Shown: one piece after another, positions 12,101 to 21,000 of the stretch | How positions within the stretch are numbered: the first letter of the stretch is position 1 | Layout: each line of letters opens with the position of its first letter | From: Nyssa sinensis | Taxonomy: Eukaryota; Streptophyta; Magnoliopsida; Cornales; Nyssaceae | NCBI GenBank assembly: GCA_008638375.1 | Contig: CM018036.1 | Span: forward strand, 10,634,328 to 10,698,327 | DNA: 64,000 nucleotides | Direction of reading: 5' to 3' | Position numbers and translations under genes: made by a program | Notes under the pieces: generated by a model | Databases searched by the model: none | The model's input: the letters and a program-made list of their open reading frames with translations, nothing else | Told to the model about the DNA's origin: nothing

Positions 12101-15100
12101 CTTATTTGAAGATCCTGAAAAATACAGGAGACTGGTTGGAAAGTTGAACTATCTTACAGTGACACGTCCTGATATTGCATACTCTGTTAGTATTGTCAGT
12201 CAATTCATGTCCTCCCCAACAGTTCACCTTTAGGCAGCGTTAGAACAGATCTTGTGTTACTTAAAGGGAGCTCCTGGACGAGGGTTACTGTACAAGAATC
12301 ATGGACATACTCACATCGAATGTTTTTCAGATGCAGATTGGGCAGGTTCCAAGATTGACCGTAGATCCACCACCGGATACTGTGTTTTTGTTGGAGGAAA
12401 TTTGATTTCATGGAAGAGTAAGAAACAAAATGTTGTGTCCCGATCCAGTGCAGAATCAGAATATAGAGCTATGGCACAATCTATATGTGAGATAATGTGG
12501 ATGTATCAACTCTTGATTGAGGTTGGTCTTAAAGCTTCAATACCAGCAAAATTGTGGTGTGATAACCAAGAGGCTCTCCATATTGCTTCCAATCCTGTGT
12601 TTCATGAACGAACTAAGCATATTGAGATTGACTGTCATTTTGTTCGTGAAAAATTGCAGCAAAATTTGATCTCTACCGGATACGTGAAAACTGGAGAACA
12701 GTTAGGAAATATCTTCACAAAGGCTCTCAATGGGGCTCGAGTCGATTATATTTGCAACAAGCTGGGCCTGATTAATATCTATGCTCCAGCTTGAGGGGGA
12801 GTGTTACAGAATATACATAGGATTATTCTAGAATATACAGGCTGTAGGGTTGACTGTATAGGCTCAATCATAGGGATTCTAATTAGTCTACTTTCCTAGT
12901 TTAGTCTCTCAATTTGTGTATAAATACACTTGTATATTTTGAATGTAATAAGATATAGAGAATTATTTTCTTTCTTGGTTTCAGTTATATTGATTCAAAT
13001 TACATTGGTGATTTAGATAAGAGGAGATCTTTGATGGATTATGTCGTCACACCTACTAGTTGTGCGATTAGTCGAAAAGCTACTCTACAGTTTACAATTG
13101 TTTTGTTAACAACAAAAGCAGAGTACATGGCAGCAATAGAAGCAGTGACGGAGTCAATTTGGTTGAGGGTTTTGGTCAGTAACTTGGGCTTGTAGCAAGA
13201 AGTTATTGTTGTGTTTTGTGATAGCCAAAGCGCAATACATTTGACCAAAAATCAAATGTATCATGAAAGGACTAAATACGTAAACATCAGATGTTGTTTT
13301 CTTCAAGATGTTATGTCGCAAGGTGACATTACAGTCAAGAAGATTGCCACAGTAGAGAATCAAGCAATGTTGAGAGTTTGATATACATTGTTCGCCCATT
13401 CTCTAACAGCTTAAGCTTTTGGAGCAATTGGTGATCTAACATGGTATCAGAGCCTTGGTTATGAGAGGTCTTGGGTTCAAGTCTCTCTATTTGCAGTTAT
13501 TCCCCGTCTGCATTTGCACTCTCTTCTCCTTTGCATTTGTCTGTGGTTTCGTTGTCTATTCATGTGCGAGTTCGGGGTCGCATGTGAGGGAGAGTGTTGA
13601 GAGCTTGATATACATTGTTGGCCCATTCTCTAACAGCTTAAGCTTTTGGAGCAATTGGTGATCTAACAAGCAAATATGTTAACTAAGCTCATTCCACTAC
13701 TCATGTTCAATCAATTTTTTCGCACCGTTTGATTTAATCATTAGGGATTTTGTGGAGAAGACAACATAAGAATTTTGGTTTGTTCGTGGCTTAGTAGAAT
13801 ACAAGCCAAGGTGGAGATTTTTTATTGGTGTCTTGCATTCTTGAGCGAACTCGCACCCAAACCATTTTAGGCCTTTTTTTGGGTCTACTGATCAGCACTC
13901 GGGCCAAGAAAAACCCCCTTTGCTAGCCGATCAGCACTCGAAGTTTTGGAGCATTTTGAAGCAACGGGAAAAATGCCTAACGGCACTCAAGTGTCAGAAA
14001 CCCCTATTTTGTCTGTTGATCAGCACCCGGAGCTCAGCCTCGTGATTTTTTGCCTCTTTTTCATATTTTAGGGCTTGAGGACACCATATATTATATTTTT
14101 TTTAGGGGAAAAGGGAGTGAGAGTGGCAGGAATAGTATTTAGAGTTTTGTGAGAGGGTTTTAACACTCCGCTTTATATTCTTCATCTTTGATAGTATATT
14201 CTTTTGTTGTGCTACGCCCATGGATATAGGCAACTTGCCGAACCACATACATTTGGTGTCTTTGTTCTTGCTATGTGTTTGGTTATTTTCACTTCTCTAT
14301 TTCGTTTCTCGCTTCCATTGCACAATACCTATAGTGACCCAGCTACTTCAATACCTAAGAAGTATGGTGTGAGGCTGGATTTAAACCATAGAGGGATTTA
14401 TGGAGGTGACAAACACCAGTTTCCCCCTTTCGAGAAAAGACGGGTGGTAAAATCATGAGAATTGCTTCATGGAGATCACCATACAAAAAAGCGATATGCA
14501 CATCCAACTGATGAAAAGACCAATTTTAGTTGGTAGCCAAAGCAAGCAAACAGCGTAATGTCATTAACTTAGCCACCAGAGCAAATGCATCATGGTAATC
14601 TAGACCTACTGGCTGAGTGTAACCCTTGGCAACAAGATGTGCTTTATAAAGTTCAACCAATCCGTCAGAGCGACACTAAAATACCCATTTACATCCACCT
14701 GATGTGTTCCAAGAGGAAGATCTGTAAGTCCAAATATCATTGTCCTTCCAGACTTTAAATCAAGCTTCCATAGGCCCATAGCATCTCTCCAATGAGCACT
14801 TTTCATGGCCATGGCAAAAGAAATAATTACTACTTCTGAAGAAAGGATTGCAATAAAAGACTTATGCTTGGTAGAAGAGTTAGAATAACTAAGATAATTA
14901 AAAAATGGAATTGGAGAACCAGGTGATACTTGTCCAGATGACTTGGACAGGACTGTGACATGACTATGTAGCAATCATAATCACGCAAGTAGGCTGGGGC
15001 CTGATGGACTCAAGTAGACTGACGAATGGGAGGTGGGATAGAACCATTGTGGTGCACAAGGGAAGACAAAGAATGTTCTATTGAAATGGGCGAAGTAAAA

Positions 15101-18100
15101 GAATTTGGTGGCACTGAAATTTGAGGGGATGGAGTAGGAACTGTGGGAAATTTTGTGGAATCGCGGCTTTCCAAAATTTGAAGTGGTATGACGGGGGAGT
15201 TGTTTGCTATTTAATCATGAAAAGGGAGAATAGATTGACGAAATCTAACGTAACAACTTGTAAAAGTCTTGCCATTATCAAGCTCATACAACCGGTAACC
15301 TTTTTAGCCATATGGATATCCAAGGAAAGCACATTTTCTAGCACGAAAGTCAAACTTGTGAGTGTAATGAATATTGAGTCATAACACAAACAGCCACATA
15401 CATGTAGGTGGGGCCCAACCCAAACACGGCCCATGTACAACAGGTTTCACGTTACTCAAAAATCACCTCTTTGGCAACCACCAGTTGTTCGCTTGAGTGG
15501 TATCTCCTGTCACTTCCGAAGGGAGAGAGGTGCAGAGTTCAAGTCCCGGTTGGAACATGGGTGCGTGCGTATTACTTATCAAAAAAAGAAACCTCTTTAG
15601 CAAGATGAACCAGAACCAGTTTATTTAAAGCAAGCTGTTAGGTATGGAATGGACTTTTGCTAACTCCAGTTTGCTAATTAAAATATACCTTTCCAGTGTA
15701 CGCCATATGAATAATGGAAAAAATGAGCTTTGAGATAACAATTAAATCATTCAGTGAAGTAAGCATAATAAGCTAAAGTACAACAATTCAAAAATCCTGG
15801 AAGTAATATGATATCTCATGCACATTGCCATGAGAGAGAAATGAATGTATAGAACTAATATGAGTTTATATTGATGCAATGATACTTACATTAGAAAGCC
15901 GGAAGGGACAGAACTTTGGCTTCCCTCTGCGCCCATACTTTAGCAGATATGCCCCTCTCTTTACAGCTGTAATGGCCTGCATTTAAAAACGAATATATGC
16001 AACAAAAATATAAGATGACTCAAAGATAGCATAAAGTGCTTGGCATATCAAAGTACGGTCAGATGAAACAGACAGAAAATTGAGAAGACTCTCATCTGCA
16101 ACGATTGAACTTAACAATCCAAACAGAACATGAGGATACACATATGATACATCCAACATTATCTTTGAAAACAACAGTGACTCTGCATGCACAAGAAATA
16201 TAAAAAGTAAATAAGCAGAAAGGACATAGTTTTGTCATCTGGAGAGGATACAGCTGCTATTATACATTTAAAAAAATGTTGCTACTTTTGTGTTTTGATG
16301 ATCATCAGGGTGATTCCAACCTTTCACTCTTCATGTACATCCTTGGCACAGGTGTGCGTTTAGCAAGGTTCGACACAAACTAGTATCAATTGTCTGCTAT
16401 TAACATCTTGACCCACAAAGGCCCAACTTTTCTGATGAGCAGGGTTGAAGTTTACATGGAAGTTGTATGGTAAAGTTAGAGAAAAAGCAAATGATGACGT
16501 GGAAGTAGGTAGCCAGACTTGATGAATACTAGGACTTTAACCCATTTGGAGCCTAAATTAATTTTCAAGGTGCAAAACCAAATAAAAGTAATTAGGCATC
16601 GTCAAAGAGCTGAGCACGATATGCAGGAAAGGTATTCCAGGGTTGAGATTTATTAGAATTAATTCACCAACACAGAAATGGTTAGTAAACATTGATTGGC
16701 ATGCCAGAATAGTTATGTATTGAACAGGGACGTGAAAAGTTGGAAGCAGGAGTGGGGGCGAGGTAGAACTAGACTTTGTAAAGCATAAGAAAGAACAATT
16801 TTGGAAAATGATAAAGTGATAACAAAAATAAAAATAAACAATGAGGTATATGTGCATTCAGTGAAGCATGGAGACTTGACTTTTTAACTTTTCTTGGCTC
16901 TCACGCAAGTCCCTTGCACAAAACTATCAAAAATGGTTTGCTTCCAACTTTGGAAGGCTAATTGGCTGTCTGGAGGATCAGAGAGAGGCCATCGTGTCCT
17001 TTTTCACCATCTGATCCACATTCTAAACTGCTTTATTGGTATTTGGTACATTTATTGGTCTTCCTCACTCATGATCCAACCATGTTAGATGACTGTCTCT
17101 GCTATTATACTCAATTCTCACCAATACATTCACTTCTAATTCTCTCTTTTTTACCACTCATTCACCCTAGCATCTCATTGCAAATGCGCTCATTTTTTGG
17201 ACAGGCTCCTTGATAGCCAAAATTCTGCATCATATATCATAGATTCATAGTCGACCTTATAATTTTGTCATAAAGTTCTTTCCTTTATCTTTGTTGGTAA
17301 CATCCCTAAAGCATTTCTCTGCTTCATCCAAACTACTATAATTCTATGGACAATGTCATCTTTCTTGATCTCTCCTTTGTCATCGATAATCAATCCAATA
17401 CATAGTTGCTAGTTTGTGAATGAAATCAAGGGATCCAACTACTGTCTGCCCTCTTAATAGGACTATAGAATGCCTCAACAGCTGAAAGACCGAGGTGCTT
17501 GGGTTCACAAGATAGACCAGGTGTGCATCATCACCATAACCATACCAAGGTTTTTCCTCAATCAGCTTCTATCAACTTCACTACCTTTTGCCTCCATTGA
17601 AATATCACTCCAACCCCAAATATAAGGGATTAAACGTGTCAAATAATCTCTTTGAAAAATTATATTCAAATATTGCACAAGAATAAACCATTTAAGGATT
17701 CAAAGATGGTCCAGAAATTAGACAAAATTATAGTGATGATCCATCCTTAAATGGTCCAAAAATTTGACACAATTATAGTGATGATCCCCTAATAGTTTTC
17801 TTATATGAGGATGTGTTTGATCATTGATGACATGGGGGTGGACATTTAAGACCTATTGCTTTGGTGTAAACATAGGAAGTTGGGAGTTGTTATTTTTATT
17901 TTCAAATAAATAGAAACAGTGGAAGCACTAGAAAGTTGCTTTTTTGTATAATTCTACAAAAATTTCTTCTAGACCTTGAAGTTCCACGAAGAACACATGT
18001 TGATGCAGTACGTTCGTTGTTGCCATGTTTTCTTCTTTTTTCTCTTCCTATACTGTCTCAAGTTCTTAATTTTAAATTATTGCATAATTTTTTAAGATCC

Positions 18101-19470
18101 CTAAACTTGGGCATCCTACACAATTGTGTGATTTTGGATAAGATTCACCAATTCCCATGCCTAAGGCCAGAGGGAGGATGACATATAGGAACCACTCAAC
18201 CACAGTCAAAAGAATCATTTGATGCTGCTTCTAACAATGGTGCTAGAAACAGGAGTACCTAGACTCTATAGCAAGAGAACTGCCATCTTAATTTGATCAA
18301 AAGGCTAGCCTTCCCAAAGTCACATTCTCATTGCTGCTTAGACAGTCAGACCATTAGAATCATAACAGAAACCAAGAACAATGGCCTATCTGGCGCTTTA
18401 ATTATTACTAGGCAGTTAAGAACCAAAGTGTTAGGCGATTCACTAATTATAATAATACTATTTGACTCAACTTATTTGATAAGTAATTGTGATTGTATTA
18501 ATATATGGTGCCCGAGGGGGGTGAACCCATATATACAAAAAGGCAAATTAACTAAAACCTTAAGTACCCAAAAAGAGTCTACAAAAGACCCTACATACAA
18601 AGGGAAGGTCTCTTTGACCCAAAAATATAATAAATGCAAAAAATTCTCTCTCAAAAGAGAAGGGGGCAAAAAATTATTTGACTCAACTCAATAGAATCAT
18701 TCAAATCCTTGGGGATGGATGAGTTGGGAAGAGGCTTGGATAATATTTCTAATGTCCCAGGTTCAACTCTCGCCCCCAAGGACCACTTACCTATTGAAAA
18801 AAAGAAGAAGATAGAACCATTCACCTAGTTATATGTGTAAAGAGTTGAATTGATGATAACTGAAGCAAGCAAAAGTGAAATCTTTCCACCTAAATGCAAA
18901 AAGTATTCAAAACAAAGTACAAAGTCAACGTCTTATGCTCAATTGCTTTTCTTTTTTTTATTATTATTCTTTTTCTGGTTAAGTATGTTGAAGGAGTTTA
19001 ATGAGAAGTGCATCGATCAGCTATGGACCACTTACAATCGCACTCCTTCCAATGCAAGGAAAACTTTAAAGCAGTACTTTTCAAATAGAAATCCAACACA
19101 AATTATAGATGCCAAGCCAATAAAGAAACCAAAGTTTTAGATTCTGGCAGGTAAAGAAAAATCATCTTTTTCTGATTGACGAACAAAGTACAAATTGAAT
19201 ATAACAAGCTCAACATGGTACAATTAATTGATCTATGAACTTTACATATTAACTTTGTTCAATTGATCAGTTGTGACAATGATTCCTTATTTTTTAAGAC
19301 ATCAAGGCATCCCCATCATAAACTTCTGGAAGCAATATCAAGAGGTAAAAATGCTCAAAATAATTCTAAGCTGCATTAAATTTGAAAACAAAGGAAATGA
19401 GTGCTCAAGCAAGTGGCATTACCTGCTCAACATCCCTCTCGCCAAGACTGCTCCTCTGTAAATTAGCCAT
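3112..19470 (-). CDS. PRAF-type PH-RCC1-FYVE protein, N-terminal exons only
   Basis: Three coding exons on the minus strand join in frame: 19470-19423 (16 codons, [16 protein letters not shown]), 15976-15890 (29 codons, including [19 protein letters not shown]) and 3201-3112 (30 codons, including [13 protein letters not shown] and [11 protein letters not shown]). All have AG/GT borders and phase 0 junctions. The 75 residues match the start of the PH domain in plant PRAF proteins, which continue with RCC1 repeats, a FYVE zinc finger and a BRX-type C-terminus; these are off the left edge. Family members bind phosphoinositides and act at endomembranes or the plasma membrane. The start ATG is the only one preceding ERDVEQ and lies six bases inside its exon. 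The last intron here is 12.7 kb because of nested retrotransposons. Whether such an intron still splices efficiently cannot be told from sequence. Confidence 0.88.
4504..6641 (+). repeat. 5' LTR of Copia B, interrupted
   Basis: The LTR occupies 4504-4962 and 6570-6641, split by a 1.6-kb insertion. It matches the 3' LTR at 13820-14327 along its length (GGTGTCTTGCATTCTTGAGC; ACTCGCACCCAAACCATTTT; GTGAGAGGGTTTTAACAC; CTTCTCTATTTCGTTTCTCG). The left copy keeps the TG start; the right copy has TT there. Confidence 0.85.
4963..6569. mobile_element. Unclassified 1.6-kb insertion with TCGACTG repeats
   Basis: This interrupts the 5' LTR of Copia B. The 3' LTR reads straight through the equivalent point (ACATTTGGTGTCTTTG). 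Flanking AGTG at 4959-4962 and 6570-6573 is a possible 4-bp target duplication; TGTTGC...TAACA ends with a shorter duplication are also possible. The interior has no coherent protein. It carries a degenerate array of the palindrome-like motif CAGTCGACTG and variants (AATCGACTGG, GGTCGACTA), about ten copies between 5600 and 6065. The left end reads CTAGATATTTACCCTGGAGG. It may be a non-autonomous LTR-type element, but no LTR pair was found inside it. Confidence 0.6.
6645..6657 (+). other. Primer-binding site of Copia B
   Basis: TGGTATTAGAGCC, one base different from TGGTATCAGAGCC, the usual plant Copia site complementary to initiator methionine tRNA. It lies three bases after the 5' LTR. Confidence 0.85.
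10208..10389 (+). repeat. 5' LTR of Copia C
   Basis: Starts TGTTACAGAATATACATAGG and ends CTTGGTTTCA. A TATA-like stretch (GTGTATAAATACAC) lies near 10320, which fits an LTR promoter. The only difference from the 3' copy is in the GAATTAATTTC/GAATTATTTTC stretch near its end. Confidence 0.92.
10390..10402 (+). other. Primer-binding site of Copia C
   Basis: TGGTATCAGAGCC begins immediately after the 5' LTR. It is the standard initiator-methionine tRNA site of plant Copia elements. Confidence 0.9.
10870..11125 (+). pseudogene. Copia C gag N-terminus fused to RT linker
   Basis: An ATG at 10870 opens [12 protein letters not shown], then [14 protein letters not shown], the typical Copia gag start that precedes UBN2/DUF4219-type sequence. 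After about 45 residues the gag similarity stops. From about 11030 in another frame the sequence reads as the region just before reverse transcriptase ([10 protein letters not shown], then [12 protein letters not shown]). This marks the deletion that removed the rest of gag, protease and integrase. The leader at 10403-10869 is GC-rich and has an incidental open frame. Confidence 0.7.
11118..12233 (+). pseudogene. Copia C reverse transcriptase, nearly intact
   Basis: A long open frame holds the RVT_2 domain: [76 protein letters not shown]; the active-site region [11 protein letters not shown]; and [13 protein letters not shown]. It ends with TVHL at a TAG (12231-12233). The same frame continues after the stop into RNase H (12252-12794), so one nonsense change splits an otherwise open RT-RNase H unit. 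The apparent start is not a true initiation site, because the frame runs in from the deleted upstream region. Confidence 0.85.
12234..12794 (+). pseudogene. Copia C RNase H
   Basis: In frame with the RT after the TAG. Copia RNase H motifs appear in order: [85 protein letters not shown]; and [12 protein letters not shown]. It ends with a TGA just before the purine tract. The domain looks complete with no internal stop, which fits a recent insertion. Confidence 0.88.
12802..12983 (+). repeat. 3' LTR of Copia C
   Basis: Follows the purine tract and matches the 5' LTR at 181 of 182 positions. It is followed by the GTTAT target duplication, after which Copia B RNase H sequence resumes. Confidence 0.92.
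13368..13668 (+). mobile_element. TRIM, miniature LTR retrotransposon
   Basis: Two 74-bp LTRs (13368-13441 and 13595-13668) start TGTTGAGAG and end GATCTAACA; they differ at two positions. A full primer-binding site TGGTATCAGAGCC is at 13442-13454, and a purine tract CATGTGAGGGAGAG sits against the 3' LTR. The flanks carry a perfect 5-bp duplication AGCAA (13363-13367 and 13669-13673). The 153-bp interior codes for nothing. All hallmarks of a terminal-repeat retrotransposon in miniature are present. It is inserted in the C-terminal end of Copia B RNase H. Confidence 0.93.
13820..14327 (+). repeat. 3' LTR of Copia B
   Basis: A continuous 508-bp copy of the LTR that is split at 4504-6641. It follows the purine tract AAGGTGGAGATTT. 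Substitutions are frequent against the 5' copy, including in the TG start. Confidence 0.82.
15478..15590 (+). mobile_element. SINE 1, tRNA-derived, with target duplication
   Basis: A 113-bp body has a tRNA-like A box region (15488-15502, GTTCGCTTGAGTGG) and a B box (15535-15547, GAGTTCAAGTCCC). It ends ATTACTTATC followed by an A-rich tail. It is flanked by 13-bp repeats at 15465-15477 (ACCTCTTTGGCAA) and 15591-15603 (ACCTCTTTAGCAA) with one mismatch. The RNA-like part has no anticodon arm or acceptor pairing that I could build, so it is a SINE and not a tRNA gene. Confidence 0.85.
15977..18458. other. PRAF intron sequence without recognised genes
   Basis: Lies between the second and first coding exons of PRAF. 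Only short stop-broken frames occur on both strands. I saw no reliable splice-bounded exon. A short tandem repeat is at 17707-17796. Confidence 0.5.
17707..17796. repeat. 45-bp tandem repeat, two copies
   Basis: TGGTCCAGAAATTAGAC and TGGTCCAAAAATTTGAC start at 17707 and 17752; both are followed by AATTATAGTGATGATCC. Two diverged copies. Confidence 0.6.
18473..18674 (-). mobile_element. 5'-truncated LINE tail with 14-bp target duplication
   Basis: On the minus strand the frame reads [16 protein letters not shown] and FVDSFW. This parallels the C-terminal end of the large LINE at 56250-56340 ([23 protein letters not shown]). A 3' tail follows with ATTACTTATCAAAT. The body is bounded by a perfect 14-bp repeat TATTTGACTCAACT at 18459-18472 and 18675-18688. 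This is a classic dead-on-arrival L1 insertion. Confidence 0.85.
18704..18810 (+). mobile_element. SINE 2, tRNA-derived, with target duplication
   Basis: A 107-bp body with an A-box-like GGATGGATGAGTTGGG (18712-18727), a B box AGGTTCAACTCTC (18759-18771) and an A-rich tail. It is flanked by ATAGAATCATTCA (18691-18703) and ATAGAACCATTCA (18811-18823), a 13-bp duplication with one mismatch. It landed two bases from the LINE tail's target duplication. Confidence 0.82.
18824..19422. other. PRAF intron sequence, no gene
   Basis: Low-complexity T-rich patches and short stop-broken frames only. The open frame crossing 19423-19461 on the plus strand is the shadow of the PRAF start exon. Confidence 0.5.
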
Positions 19471-20431
19471 TCACGCTGCAAAGTCAAGTATGGCCCTTGC
19501 ACAGCATAAAACCTGTTGGACAACAAGAAGCCTCTAGAAGATGACAAAACAATGCCCAAGTTTTCCCCCATGAAAGAAACTTCACAGCGAGTTCAGTGCT
19601 AAAACACAGAAGTTCAATTTTTATTACTCCATCACGAAAGTAACTCTTTGTTTGGATACCGGGAAGACAAGAAGAAGGAACAAAAAATCGTTAAAATTAA
19701 TTTCTTTCTCAAGAAAATTAAAGCATTTTCCACTCGTTTCAGAGAACAGGTAGGATGCCTAGCTAAACCTCATGAAAACCTAAACTAAAATTATTAATAG
19801 TTTGGAGACACTATTCAAGGAATACCTCAAACTTCAAAATCCTGAAATTCATCATAATGAATAGTCAGAACCTACCAAAAAAAGGAGAAAAAAAAAAGAC
19901 ATCAGAGCAATCAAACACTTTAAATAATGGTTCTCTAGCCACAAACTATCAAGTACATACCGAACAACAAATCATATTAACAATTAATCACATGCTCAAC
20001 CGGTTTTTGATGATATCGTAATTTATTACTGGATCAACAAATTAAATAGCTTCAAAACCTCCAAAAGGCTAGGGTTTCATATAATTTTAATCAATTACAT
20101 CGAATATATTCAAGTTTCACGAACAGAAGCATCAAAGCTTCATTCAAAGCATGAAATTCGAGAAAATGAAGCAATGCTGATGGTATTTACCTACAAATCA
20201 ATGAACATCGTATATAAACGCTGATCGGAGGCCAGTTTTGACGAATCTGAGGTCGATTTAGCTGCAAAAGCAAAGAGGAGAAGCCGAATAAAAAACTAAC
20301 AGCTTTGCTTTCGCAATGATGGCTCGTTGGTTTCTCTGTGAAATGTAATGGAGCTCTCGTGGAAAAGTTTCGTGACAGAGGAGAAAAGAAAAACGAGATT
20401 TGCAGAGTTTTAGAGGATTAGCGTGCGACTC

Positions 20432-20464
<33 letters not shown>

Positions 20465-20470
20465 ATTTCC
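19471..20470 (-). promoter_or_regulatory. PRAF 5' UTR, leader intron and promoter side
   Basis: The ATG exon begins at 19475 after an acceptor (TTGACTTTGCAG). An upstream leader exon ends at 20191 with a clear donor, TTTGTAG|GTAAATACC, so the 5' UTR is itself spliced. The leader exon probably begins near 20440. A pyrimidine repeat (20428-20464, GA-rich on the coding strand) lies at its upstream edge, as is common near plant transcription starts. No TATA box was assigned. Confidence 0.55.
20428..20464. repeat. CT/GA microsatellite at PRAF transcription start region
   Basis: Nearly pure CT dinucleotide run with one GT interruption. It lies at the promoter/5' UTR edge of the minus-strand PRAF gene. 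Confidence 0.8.
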
Positions 20471-20798
20471 CTCCTAGAATTTCAACTGTTTTTCTTTCTT
20501 TTATTCTGTGTATACCCCGCTTGTTGCCATGTCACCAACTGAATCTGTTTGATGGGATGGTTTTTTTTGTCATTTTGTCTTCAGAAACTGCATGTGTCTA
20601 CTCAACCTCTTTCTTTCTTTCTTTTTTTATTTTTTTATTAAAAATTTTCATTAATAAGTAATGTAATCTACTTACACATCTAACATACTTAACATACACA
20701 TATATTTTAAATTAAATTATTATTTTTATATCATTTATATTCATTGTCTGAATTTAATATGCATCATTTTATTATAAATTATACGTATATTTATTCAA

Positions 20799-21000
20799 TA
20801 ATGTTAGGCTTACTTAAAAATTTTACTAAAAGTGTTTACCTTTATGAGTTGGCGGTGTTGTATTAATTGGATATCACATCATGATGTAACATCATGTGAT
20901 ATCTAGCTAATACAATACTGTCAACTCATGAAGGTAAAAAAATTTAATAAAATATGAAGGTAAAAATTTTTAATAAAATATGAAGATAAGACTAGCATTA
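20799..21000. mobile_element. Fold-back MITE
   Basis: The 202-bp element is almost entirely palindromic. The ends pair as TAATGTTAGGCTTA and, read in reverse, TAATGCTAGTCTTA. The core (20835-20938) pairs TTTACCTT...GAGTTGGC with GTCAACTC...AAGGTAAA around a small loop near ATCATGATGTAACATCATG. Terminal TA or TAA on both sides may be the target duplication. It has no coding capacity and sits upstream of the PRAF promoter. Confidence 0.75.

Larger units (their letters stand above)
10208..12983 (+). mobile_element. Copia C, young internally deleted Copia element
   Basis: Two 182-bp LTRs (10208-10389 and 12802-12983) differ at one base. They are flanked by a perfect 5-bp duplication GTTAT (10203-10207 and 12984-12988). 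The insertion sits in the RNase H region of Copia B. The primer-binding site TGGTATCAGAGCC is at 10390-10402 and the purine tract TTGAGGGGGAG at 12791-12801. The 2.8-kb length is short for a Copia. The interior jumps from a gag start to the RT linker, so most of gag, protease and integrase is missing. Movement of this copy would need proteins from a relative. Confidence 0.92.
6664..13760 (+). pseudogene. Degenerate Copia B gag-pol
   Basis: Domains appear in order with stops and frameshifts. Gag is at 6664-7440 ([19 protein letters not shown] start; [20 protein letters not shown]) with a damaged zinc knuckle near 7390-7440. Protease is around 7560-7620, with [14 protein letters not shown]. Integrase is at 7940-8640 (HVHH-side motif lost; [34 protein letters not shown]). 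RT is at 9140-9860 ([37 protein letters not shown]). RNase H starts at 9980 ([23 protein letters not shown]), breaks at 10207 for Copia C, resumes at 12984 and breaks again for the TRIM at 13368. It ends near 13760. No open frame covers more than part of a domain, so it cannot make a polyprotein. Confidence 0.8.
4504..14327 (+). mobile_element. Copia B, Tnt1-like retrotransposon with two LTRs
   Basis: Long terminal repeats of about 510 bp flank a degenerate gag-pol. The left flank CATAT (4499-4503) and right flank CCTAT (14328-14332) read as a 5-bp target duplication with one mismatch. The host site is the RT region of Copia A, whose reading resumes across the insertion. A primer-binding site is at 6645-6657 and a purine-rich tract at about 13808-13819. 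Three later insertions interrupt it: 4963-6569, 10208-12983 and 13368-13668. Without these it would be about 5.1 kb, a normal Copia length. The many differences between its LTRs mark it as old. Confidence 0.85.
3570..15440 (-). mobile_element. Copia A, minus-strand retrotransposon split by Copia B
   Basis: Read on the minus strand, integrase/RT-linker sequence (CAFLGYPYG, then [14 protein letters not shown]) lies at 15200-15400. RT follows at 14340-14850 ([31 protein letters not shown]). After the Copia B insertion the same protein resumes at 4500-3790 with [16 protein letters not shown] and the RNase H motifs LYCDNQA and [16 protein letters not shown] purine tract (TTGAGAGGGAG on the minus strand, about 3776-3786) precedes an LTR-like start, TATTAGGAAACG, and the LTR would extend to roughly 3570. 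No 5' LTR, gag or protease is seen beyond 15440, so the element is truncated there. It has many stops. Confidence 0.8.
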
